DNA of 64,000 nucleotides from Snodgrassella alvi_G (lineage in GTDB: Bacteria; Pseudomonadota; Gammaproteobacteria; Burkholderiales; Neisseriaceae), in contig CAMLCH010000003.1 in NCBI GenBank assembly GCA_946478525.1, positions 48,423 through 112,422 of the forward strand, given 5' to 3'. The notes beneath the pieces are model-generated. The model saw only the letters and a program-made list of their open reading frames with translations. It made no database searches and was not told the DNA's origin. The position numbers and the translations under genes are program-made. Below, piece after piece: positions 1 through 7,701 of this stretch. Positions within the stretch are counted from its first letter, which is position 1; the number at the start of each line of letters is the position of its first letter.

Positions 1-1
1 A

Positions 2-1003
2 CATACTTTTGCCACACTAGTACAAGGTAAAGGTAACCGTTTAGCCCATGCGGCCGCCTTATCCATAGCAGAAAACCCCGGCAACAGCATGTATAACCCG
101 TTTTTTGTTTATGGTAGCACTGGTTTGGGTAAAACCCACTTGGTTCAGGCCATTGGTAATCAATTATTTACCACCAATCCTAAAGTCAAAATTCGTTATA
201 TTCATGCCGATGAATTCATTCGCGGTATTATGAACGCCTTTCATGCCAAGTCCTTTGATGCCATGCGCCTGCAATATCAGCAAGTTGATCTGCTGATTAT
301 GGACGACGTGCAATTTATTGCCGGGAAAGACCGTACCATGGAAGAGTTTTTCTACGTTTATAATCACCTGATCGACGAAAAAAAACAGGTTATACTCACT
401 TGTGATACTCTGCCTTCACATATCGATGGCATGGATGATCGTCTGAAATCGCGGTTTTCATGGGGATTAAGTCTTGAGCTGGAACCACCTGAACTGGAAA
501 TGCGCGTAGCCATTTTGCAGAAAAAAGCAGAACTGGCACAAGTGAAACTCGAAGACGAAGCCGCATTTTTCATTGCCAAACATATTCGCAGCAATGTACG
601 TGAACTGGAAGGTGCATTCAAACGTGTGGTTGCACAGAGCCGTTTTGCCAGTCGTCCGATTGATGTCGGTTTAGCAACCGAAGCGTTACAGGATATTCTG
701 GCAGTTAACCATAAACCAATGACACTGGAGCACATTCAGAATACCGTTGCTAAATTCTACGGTATTACCATCAGCGATATGGTTGGCAAAAAGCGTACCC
801 GTAATTTGGCTCGTCCGCGGCAAATGGCCATGACACTGGCCAAAGAACTGACACAGCTAAGTTTACCGGCAATTGGCAGTGGATTCGGTGGTCGTGACCA
901 TACTACCGTTATGCATGCTGTAAAAAGTATTACCAAACTACGCAAAGATGATGCCGAAACGGCCAAAGCGTATGAAACCTTAATGATGATTTTACGAGAT
1001 TAA
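2..1003 (+). CDS. dnaA: Chromosomal replication initiator DnaA (5' end outside window)
   Basis: DnaA binds DnaA boxes at oriC, opens the origin and loads DnaB. The reading frame is open from base 2, so the N-terminal domain lies before the window. What remains covers the AAA+ domain and the DNA-binding domain. Visible motifs are Walker A (GSTGLGKTH), Walker B (LLIMDDVQF), an arginine-finger region (DDRLKSRFSWG) and the C-terminal DnaA signature (GGRDHTTVMHAVKSI). The ATG at 89 is an internal methionine just before the Walker A strand and not the true start, because 29 codons upstream still match DnaA. dnaN follows after 22 bp, the classic dnaA-dnaN operon. Confidence 0.97.
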   Translation, partial: HTFATLVQGKGNRLAHAAALSIAENPGNSMYNPFFVYGSTGLGKTHLVQAIGNQLFTTNPKVKIRYIHADEFIRGIMNAFHAKSFDAMRLQYQQVDLLIMDDVQFIAGKDRTMEEFFYVYNHLIDEKKQVILTCDTLPSHIDGMDDRLKSRFSWGLSLELEPPELEMRVAILQKKAELAQVKLEDEAAFFIAKHIRSNVRELEGAFKRVVAQSRFASRPIDVGLATEALQDILAVNHKPMTLEHIQNTVAKFYGITISDMVGKKRTRNLARPRQMAMTLAKELTQLSLPAIGSGFGGRDHTTVMHAVKSITKLRKDDAETAKAYETLMMILRD

Positions 1004-1025
1004 ACAAGGATCAAGGATATAGAGT

Positions 1026-2129
1026 ATGCTAATACTACAAGCAGAACGCGACAGTTTGCTCAAACCATTGCAAGCCGTAACCGGTATTGTTGAGCGTCGC
1101 CATACCCTGCCTATTTTGTCCAATGTTTTATTGGAAAGCCACCAGGGGGAAACAAAATTTCTGGCCACCGATCTGGAAATTCAGATTGATACCATTGGTC
1201 CACAAAGTGAAGCGGAAGATTTTCGTATTACCACCAATGCCAAAAAACTTCAGGACATTCTGCGTGCCCTGCCGGCCGGTTCTATTGTGTCGTTAGACTG
1301 GAGTAATAACCGACTGGTTCTGAAAGCAGGGAAAAGTCGTTTCAATTTACAAACCCTTCCTGCTGAGGATTTTCCCTTAATGAGCGTGGAACAGAACGTG
1401 GATGCAATATTCACACTGTCACAGGAAACTTTTCGGGAAATGTTATCTCAGGTGCAATACAGCATGGCCATTCAGGACATTCGCTACTACCTGAATGGAT
1501 TATTAATGCAGACTGAAGGCAATCAGCTGCGTCTGGTGGCTACCGATGGACATCGTTTAGCCTACGCTGCCTGCAATATTGATGCTGATTTACCTAAAGC
1601 AGAAGTCATTCTGCCACGTAAAACAGTACTGGAATTACTGAAATTGCTGACTTTTCCAGAACAACCTATTACGGTTGAATTACTCAATAATCAAGTGCGC
1701 TTTCGCTGTAACGACACCATTATTGTTTCCAAAGTAGTAGATGGTAAATTCCCGGACTACAATCGCGTCATACCACTGGATAACGATAAAATCTTCTTAG
1801 CTAACCGTACTGAGTTACTGGGTGCACTGGAACGCGCAGCTATTCTGGCGAACGAAAAATTCCGTGGTGCCCGTCTACAAATTCAACCGGGACTGTTAAG
1901 TGTTACCTGCAACAATAATGAGCAGGAAGAAGCCCGTGAAGAGCTGGAAATCGCATATCAGGGTGATACACTGGAAGTAGGATTTAACATTAACTATCTG
2001 ATGGATGTACTGCGCAATGTGCATGCCGATGATTTACAGTTAGCATTTGGTGATGCCAATCGCTCCACCTTATTTACTATTCCCAGCAATCCCAATTTCA
2101 AATATATTGTAATGCCCATGCGCATTTAA
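1026..2129 (+). CDS. dnaN: DNA polymerase III beta subunit (sliding clamp)
   Basis: The beta clamp is a dimeric ring that tethers the replicative polymerase to DNA. The 367-residue length is the usual size for the three-domain clamp. The N-terminus (MLILQAERDSLLKPLQ), the central ATDGHRLA motif and the C-terminal end VMPMRI, part of the hydrophobic partner-binding cleft region, are all recognisable. AAGGA and GAG lie 3-15 bp upstream of the ATG. It follows dnaA by 22 bp and is probably co-transcribed with it. Confidence 0.98.
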   Translation: MLILQAERDSLLKPLQAVTGIVERRHTLPILSNVLLESHQGETKFLATDLEIQIDTIGPQSEAEDFRITTNAKKLQDILRALPAGSIVSLDWSNNRLVLKAGKSRFNLQTLPAEDFPLMSVEQNVDAIFTLSQETFREMLSQVQYSMAIQDIRYYLNGLLMQTEGNQLRLVATDGHRLAYAACNIDADLPKAEVILPRKTVLELLKLLTFPEQPITVELLNNQVRFRCNDTIIVSKVVDGKFPDYNRVIPLDNDKIFLANRTELLGALERAAILANEKFRGARLQIQPGLLSVTCNNNEQEEAREELEIAYQGDTLEVGFNINYLMDVLRNVHADDLQLAFGDANRSTLFTIPSNPNFKYIVMPMRI

Positions 2130-2149
2130 TTGTTATTACAACCACTTAT

Positions 2150-2211
2150 AAACTGCCGTAAGTCATCAACAGGATTTAAAAATAATCCAGACATGACTTA
2201 CGGCAGTTTAG
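2150..2211. repeat. 18-bp perfect inverted repeat between dnaN and gyrB
   Basis: Arms at 2150-2167 (taaactgccgtaagtcat) and 2194-2211 are exact reverse complements with a 26-nt loop. No long T-run follows, so it is not a textbook terminator. It may still end dnaN transcription as a strong hairpin or be a small mobile palindrome. The arm resembles no Neisseria uptake sequence closely. Confidence 0.7.
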
Positions 2212-2278
2212 TTTTACATACTATCTAATAACTCTAGATAAACTGCAAGTAAAACATCATGTTAAACAGATATATTAT

Positions 2279-2307
2279 CTGAAAAAAAATCAGTTTTCTG
2301 CTATAAT
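2279..2307 (+). promoter_or_regulatory. Candidate sigma-70 promoter of gyrB
   Basis: A consensus -10 TATAAT lies at 2302-2307, 17 bp after CTGAAA at 2279-2284 (4 of 6 matches to TTGACA). It lies about 115 bp upstream of the gyrB start, which implies a long 5' leader. This is prediction only. Confidence 0.45.
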
Positions 2308-2423
2308 ATAAACTTTGGTCTTGCGTGTTTGGGCAGTTATTGATCTTTCTTGAAAACAGAAACTAACTGGCTGTATAACAATCACCTGGATGACCAGTTT
2401 TTCAGATTTAGTAAAGAATACTT

Positions 2424-4814
2424 ATGACAGATCACAATTCTGAAGATTACGGCGCTGACAGCATTAAGGTATTAAAAGGTCTGGATGCTGTACGTAAACG
2501 TCCCGGTATGTATATTGGTGATACCCAAGACGGTACCGGCTTACATCACATGGTATTTGAAGTTCTCGATAATGCCATTGATGAAGCTTTAGGTGGTTAT
2601 TGTGATCACATCACCGTCGCCGTAAATGCCGATAATTCCATCACCATTGAAGACAATGGCCGTGGCATTCCGACAGATATGCACCCGGAAGAACATCGTT
2701 CAGCTGCCGAAGTCATCATGACGATTTTACATGCTGGTGGCAAATTTGATAACAATAGTTACAAAATTTCCGGTGGCTTACATGGCGTGGGCGTTTCTGT
2801 CGTCAATGCTTTGTCAGACTGGTTGCGACTGACTATCTACCGCAACAACAAAGAACATTTCGTAGAATTTCGTCATGGCGATGCGGTAGCACCATTAACC
2901 GTAGTTGGCGACACGGACAAACAAGGTACTCGGGTGCAGTTTCTGGCCAGTACAGAAACCTTTGGCACCGTTGATTATCACTTCGACATTCTGGCTAAAC
3001 GCATTCGCGAATTATCGTTCTTAAACAATGGTGTTAGCATTGAACTGTTTGATAAGCGCGATGGCAAACACGAAAACTTTGCGTTTAGTGGCGGTGTGGC
3101 TGGCTTTGTACAATATATGAATCGTAACAAAACCGCTTTGCATGACAAAGTTTTTTATGCCAACGGTGAAAAAGAAGGCATGAGTGTCGAATGTGCCATG
3201 CAATGGAATGATAGTTATCAGGAAAATGTACAGTGCTTTACTAACAATATTCCGCAGCGAGATGGCGGATCCCATCTGACAGCATTACGTCAGGTGATGA
3301 CTCGTACTATCAATAACTACATTGAAGCCAATGAAGTAGCGAAAAAAGCCAAAGTAGACACCAATGGCGATGATATGCGCGAAGGACTAACTTGCGTATT
3401 ATCAGTGAAGCTTCCTGATCCGAAATTTTCATCACAAACCAAAGATAAACTGGTCTCAAGTGAAATTGGTCCGGTTGTTAATGAAGTTTTAAGCAAAGCA
3501 CTGTCTGAATTTCTGGAAGAAAATCCAAACGAAGCCAAAATCATCACCGGTAAAATCGTTGATGCAGCACGAGCACGTGAAGCAGCACGTAAAGCACGGG
3601 AAATAACCCGGCGCAAAGGGGTGATGGATGGCCTTGGCTTACCCGGCAAACTGGCAGACTGTCAGGAAAAAGACCCCGCGTTATCAGAATTATATCTGGT
3701 CGAAGGTGACTCAGCTGGCGGATCAGCCAAACAAGGGCGTGATCGCAAATTTCAAGCCATCTTACCGCTTAAAGGTAAAATTTTGAATGTTGAAAAAGCC
3801 CGCTTTGAAAAAATGCTGGCCAGTCAGGAAGTAGCCACCCTAATCACTGCCTTAGGCGCCGGTATTGGTAAGGAAGAATTCAATCCGGAAAAATTACGTT
3901 ACCATCGTATCATTATCATGACCGATGCCGACGTAGACGGAGCTCATATTCGCACCCTATTGCTGACTTTCTTCTACCGACAAATGCCTGAATTAGTGGA
4001 GCGTGGATTTGTGTATATTGCTCAGCCACCACTATACAAAGCAAAACACGGTAAGCAGGAACGTTATCTAAAAGACGAATTTGAAAAAGACCAATTCCTC
4101 TTGAGTCTGGCGCTGGATAAAGCACAACTCATCATTGATGATAACAAGCTGGAAGGTAATGCCCTAGCGGAAATTGCCAAACAGTTTATTATGGCACGTA
4201 ACATGGTAGCGCGCGAAAGTCGCATCATCGACAGCGCCGTATTAAATGCCTTGCTTTATAATAACGAAGATCTGGATCTTAGCACCATGGCAACAGCCGA
4301 TGCTGCGGTTGCAAAATTATCTGCCATTATTAAGGATGATAACCTTAAACTGGAACGTATCGGTGCAGATGATGAAGTGCAAATGATCAAAATCACCCGC
4401 CAGCTCCATGGTAACCAAATGGTTAGCTATCTGGAGCAAAAATTCGCAGAAAGCCGTCCATATCAAATTATTCGGCAGACAGCGGCCACATTAAGCGGAA
4501 TGGTTGATGCTCAAATTGAGGTGATTAAAGGTGAAAATTCAACCACAGTGACCGGCTTTGCACAGGCACTGGATTTATTAATGACCAATGCCCAAAAAGG
4601 ATTAGCTATTCAGCGCTACAAAGGGCTGGGTGAAATGAATCCCGAACAATTATGGGAAACGACCATGGATCCGACTGTACGCCGGTTGCTGAAAGTCAAA
4701 ATTGAAGATGCCATGGCTGCAGACGATGTATTCGTTACTTTAATGGGTGATGAAGTTGAGCCACGTCGTGCTTTTATCGAAAACAATGCCTTAAATGCAC
4801 AGGTTGATATTTAA
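2424..4814 (+). CDS. gyrB: DNA gyrase subunit B
   Basis: GyrB is the ATPase subunit of gyrase, which introduces negative supercoils with GyrA (encoded at 58.3 kb). At 796 residues it has normal GyrB length. Motifs in order are the GHKL ATPase site (EVLDNAIDEA, then GGLHGVGVS), the Toprim domain (LVEGDSAGG and DADVDGAHI) and the C-terminal GyrB tail (QRYKGLGEMNPEQLW). The start gives the expected MTDHNSEDYGADSIKVLKGL beginning, with a weak AAAGAA ribosome site. It ends 20 bp before a strong terminator. Confidence 0.98.
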   Translation: MTDHNSEDYGADSIKVLKGLDAVRKRPGMYIGDTQDGTGLHHMVFEVLDNAIDEALGGYCDHITVAVNADNSITIEDNGRGIPTDMHPEEHRSAAEVIMTILHAGGKFDNNSYKISGGLHGVGVSVVNALSDWLRLTIYRNNKEHFVEFRHGDAVAPLTVVGDTDKQGTRVQFLASTETFGTVDYHFDILAKRIRELSFLNNGVSIELFDKRDGKHENFAFSGGVAGFVQYMNRNKTALHDKVFYANGEKEGMSVECAMQWNDSYQENVQCFTNNIPQRDGGSHLTALRQVMTRTINNYIEANEVAKKAKVDTNGDDMREGLTCVLSVKLPDPKFSSQTKDKLVSSEIGPVVNEVLSKALSEFLEENPNEAKIITGKIVDAARAREAARKAREITRRKGVMDGLGLPGKLADCQEKDPALSELYLVEGDSAGGSAKQGRDRKFQAILPLKGKILNVEKARFEKMLASQEVATLITALGAGIGKEEFNPEKLRYHRIIIMTDADVDGAHIRTLLLTFFYRQMPELVERGFVYIAQPPLYKAKHGKQERYLKDEFEKDQFLLSLALDKAQLIIDDNKLEGNALAEIAKQFIMARNMVARESRIIDSAVLNALLYNNEDLDLSTMATADAAVAKLSAIIKDDNLKLERIGADDEVQMIKITRQLHGNQMVSYLEQKFAESRPYQIIRQTAATLSGMVDAQIEVIKGENSTTVTGFAQALDLLMTNAQKGLAIQRYKGLGEMNPEQLWETTMDPTVRRLLKVKIEDAMAADDVFVTLMGDEVEPRRAFIENNALNAQVDI

Positions 4815-4833
4815 CATTTAATTATTAGCTCAA

Positions 4834-4860
4834 AAAAAGGATGGCTATGCCATCCTTTTT
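4834..4860 (+). terminator. Intrinsic terminator of gyrB
   Basis: Twelve-base arms (AAAAAGGATGGC / GCCATCCTTTTT) flank a 3-nt loop and end in a T-rich tail, 20 bp after the gyrB stop codon. Confidence 0.9.
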
Positions 4861-5255
4861 TATTATCCGTAAGCATTTTAACCGTTATAAAAACATCGTA
4901 CTATCAAGACAGTATTCTAAATTAACAGATAATCAGACAATCGCAGCAATAGAAAAATATAAGGGAAAATAACTGATATTCAAACAAAGATTAAAAAGAT
5001 TTAATTTAATTCTCTACTGTCAAAATACGTCCGCAAAAACATCCAGCAAAACTATTTATTACTGAACGTAAGTACTCTATTTACATTAAACTATCACATC
5101 CATTTTTTAGTATCAGACTCTATGAAAAAGTCACCAACCTGACAAATTAATGTCAATGGACTTTATAAAATCAACCATTAAAAATTGATTAAAGATTTTG
5201 CATACAGATAAACCAATACGTCCAGCATATCGACACATAAAGTTTCCTGTGTAAA
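4861..5255. other. Gene-free AT-rich stretch
   Basis: I see no credible open frame, RNA gene or strong repeat here. It separates the gyrB terminator from the end of the convergent HxlR gene. Confidence 0.6.
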
Positions 5256-5603
5256 TTATGCTAATTTATCCTCTTTATGCTTATTTCCCCATTGGCAGAG
5301 CATATCCAATATAGGTACTAAAGACTTCCCACGTTCTAATAACCCATATTCAACTTTGGGTGGGATTTGGGGATATTCTTTTCTAAAAATTAATTTGTCT
5401 TTCTCCATTTCTTTCAAAGTATTACTCAGTGTTTTAAAAGAAATTCCTTTAATACTTCGTTTAAGTTCATTAAACCTCATTGATGGTTGATTTTCATTTA
5501 GCCAGTAAAGAATAACAATCTTATATTTGCCTCTGATTATAGAAAGCGTGTAATTAAATCCACTATTCTCAAAATTATCTTCGCCACAATGATTATTTTC
5601 CAT
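5256..5603 (-). CDS. HxlR-family winged-helix regulator
   Basis: A 115-residue, single-domain MarR-like DNA-binding protein. HxlR features include YTLSIIRGKYKIVILYWL, MRFNELKRSI, ISFKTLSNTLKEMEKD and the wing segment PPKVEYGLLERG. A lone N-terminal cysteine (Cys6) sits where redox- or electrophile-sensing members of this family (YodB, HypR, QorR) carry theirs. AGGGAGA precedes the ATG. It is divergent from an NAD(P)H oxidoreductase, the usual arrangement for such a regulator and its target. The inducer is unknown; quinone or electrophile sensing is inference. Confidence 0.85.
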   Translation of the reverse strand: MENNHCGEDNFENSGFNYTLSIIRGKYKIVILYWLNENQPSMRFNELKRSIKGISFKTLSNTLKEMEKDKLIFRKEYPQIPPKVEYGLLERGKSLVPILDMLCQWGNKHKEDKLA

Positions 5604-5716
5604 ATTTACACTCTCCCTAAAGATAGTACATAACAGTAATTACCGTACTTTAAAATTAATTGTATTAATACTACTATGACTTAAATTTTTACAAAACATA
5701 AAAAGGAATATTAACC
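5604..5716. promoter_or_regulatory. Shared divergent promoter region with candidate HxlR operator
   Basis: The 113-bp spacer contains AGTAC at 5625-5629 and GTACT at 5645-5649, flanking a central palindrome GTAATTAC at 5636-5643. Nested dyads of this kind suit a dimeric winged-helix repressor acting on both genes. The assignment is inferred. Confidence 0.4.
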
Positions 5717-6277
5717 ATGAAACGCACTTTAGTTATTGCTGCTCATCCCCATTTGGCTTCTTCAACTGTTAACCAATGCTGGCTCAATAAATTAAATCAA
5801 TATAATCAACAAATCACCATACATGATATCTATTTGCACTATCCATCCTATAAAATAGACTCTGGTTTTGAACAGAGCTTAGTTGAAAATCATCAAAATT
5901 TGGTTATTCAATTTCCAATTTACTGGTTTAATTGTCCTCCATTACTAAAACTGTGGTTAGATAAAGTTTTTACGTACGGCTGGGCTTTTGGTAGTTCAGG
6001 AGATAAACTAAAAAATAAGAAAATAGGTTTAGCAGTTTCAGCAGGTATCAAGAAAGCCGACTATTCACCCACAGGACACTATAAATATACGCTTGAGCAA
6101 ATTCTCAAACCATTTGAATTAACTATAAATTACGTTAATGCCCATTACCAACCAATTTTTGCTATTTATGGCGCAAATAATGAGCCAAATTACCCGGATA
6201 AAATTACGCTGAACGATATCAATAAAAGCGCCGATGATTATGTCAAATGGATGAAAAAATTAGGAATGTTAATATAA
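5717..6277 (+). CDS. NAD(P)H-dependent quinone oxidoreductase, flavodoxin fold
   Basis: A 186-residue protein of the KefF/MdaB/NQO family, FMN or FAD enzymes that reduce quinones by two electrons. Supporting segments are the N-terminal flavin-binding strand (TLVIAAHPHLASSTVN), QFPIYWFNCPPLLKLWLDKVF (isoalloxazine and substrate loop) and the WAFGSSGDKLKNKKIGLAVSAG segment. AAAAGGAATATTAACC precedes the ATG. Divergence from the HxlR regulator suggests induction by electrophiles or quinones. The exact substrate cannot be read from sequence. Confidence 0.85.
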   Translation: MKRTLVIAAHPHLASSTVNQCWLNKLNQYNQQITIHDIYLHYPSYKIDSGFEQSLVENHQNLVIQFPIYWFNCPPLLKLWLDKVFTYGWAFGSSGDKLKNKKIGLAVSAGIKKADYSPTGHYKYTLEQILKPFELTINYVNAHYQPIFAIYGANNEPNYPDKITLNDINKSADDYVKWMKKLGMLI

Positions 6278-6828
6278 AATCTTTGATTAAAGCAGATTAA
6301 TAATTGTTTTTAATAAATATATTCTTACTTCAAAAAACTCTGGTATAAAATTTTATATCAATACAGTTTGCACTTAATGAGTTTAGTGAAGAAAGAAATT
6401 TTATAACCGCATGAATATTTGTACAAAATTTATTAGTTTATAATCAGCCTCATATAATGGTGATAACACATTGATAGTGACAACAGGTAAGTCAAAAATC
6501 ACCCAGCCAGATTCTAGCTAAGAGAAGAGCAGATAAAATGATATTGACATCATAAAAATCTATTGAAACCAATATAATTTAAAGCTTGATTTAGCATAAT
6601 AATGAATTGCAGTTATCTTTAATAGTTCAAATACTATTTATTAGTTTTTGAAATTCTATCATTTAAGATTTATGTCGCATTTAATTATCATGTGCAAACA
6701 TTAAAGATTATTAGCGGTATAAACGGGCTGGCAAGGTAATTAGTCAATCTGTCACAATACAACATATTGACTAATTACAGATTACCAATAGCAATTTAAT
6801 CGATTATTTATCCAAAGAACAAAAAATT
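6278..6828. other. Gene-free AT-rich stretch
   Basis: No credible gene lies in these 551 bp. The only clear structure is the inverted repeat at 6736-6778, annotated separately. Confidence 0.6.
6736..6778. repeat. 13-bp perfect inverted repeat downstream of galU
   Basis: GTAATTAGTCAAT at 6736-6748 is repeated in inverse at 6766-6778 with a 17-nt spacer. It lies 50 bp beyond the galU stop, with no T-run on either side. It may be a weak terminator hairpin or a protein-binding dyad. Confidence 0.6.
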
Positions 6829-7701
6829 TTAACACATCATACGCTGCAACAACTGTTTAAATTCTTTACCAACTAAGGGATGTTTCATCCCATAGGCAAC
6901 AGTTGCTTCGAGATAACCGAGCTTATCGCCACAATCATAGCGTTTGCCATTGATTGCATAAGCGATCATTTTTTCATCAGTTAGCAGACGTGCTATAGCA
7001 TCGGTTAGTTGAATTTCCCCACCTGCCCCTATGGGTAAATTAGTGAGAAAATCGAAGATACGGGCAGATAAAATATAACGTCCCACTACGCCTAAGTTTG
7101 AAGGAGCTTCATCAGGATGAGGTTTTTCAATAATATTGCGAATATAATCGAACCCTTGTTGACGTGCTACTTCAACAATACCATAAGCACCAGTTTGCTG
7201 GGGATCAACGCTCTCTACTCCAAGCACATTAAATCCGGTTTGATTATAAACGGCCATCATCTGGCTTAATGCGCCGGGATGGGCATCAATCAAATCGTCT
7301 GCCAGCACCACAGCAAAGGGATCATTACCAATTGCGGCACGACTACATAATACCGCATGTCCCAGACCCAAAGCCTCTGGTTGGCGGATATACAGGCAGG
7401 TAACATTGGGTGGCAAAATATCTTGTACAAAGTCCAGCAATTTGTTTTTATTGCGATAAGCCAGTTCGGTTTCCAACTCATATGCTTTATCAAAATGATC
7501 TTCAATACAGCGCTTATTGCGTCCGGTAATGAATACCAATTCGGTACAACCAGCAGCCACCGCTTCTTCTACTGCATACTGAATTAGCGGTTTATCAACA
7601 ATTGGCAGCATCTCTTTCGGACTGGCTTTGGTTGCTGGCAAAAAGCGCGTTCCCATTCCGGCTACTGGAAACACACATTTACGGATTGCTTTGATGTTCA
7701 T
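6829..7701 (-). CDS. galU: UTP--glucose-1-phosphate uridylyltransferase
   Basis: GalU makes UDP-glucose from UTP and glucose-1-phosphate for envelope glycans. The 290-residue length is typical. The nucleotide-binding motif (PVAGMGTRFLPATKASPKEM) is near the N-terminus, followed by VEEAVAAGC, the FAVVLADDLID metal region and the IIEKPHPDEAPSNLGVVGRY segment. The ATG overlaps the ligA stop codon by one base (TAATG), so the two are probably translationally coupled. Confidence 0.96.
   Translation of the reverse strand: MNIKAIRKCVFPVAGMGTRFLPATKASPKEMLPIVDKPLIQYAVEEAVAAGCTELVFITGRNKRCIEDHFDKAYELETELAYRNKNKLLDFVQDILPPNVTCLYIRQPEALGLGHAVLCSRAAIGNDPFAVVLADDLIDAHPGALSQMMAVYNQTGFNVLGVESVDPQQTGAYGIVEVARQQGFDYIRNIIEKPHPDEAPSNLGVVGRYILSARIFDFLTNLPIGAGGEIQLTDAIARLLTDEKMIAYAINGKRYDCGDKLGYLEATVAYGMKHPLVGKEFKQLLQRMMC

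Noticed and set aside
1..100. Replication origin at the window edge
   Set aside because: The window begins inside dnaA; any oriC upstream of dnaA lies outside, and the dnaA-dnaN gap is only 22 bp.
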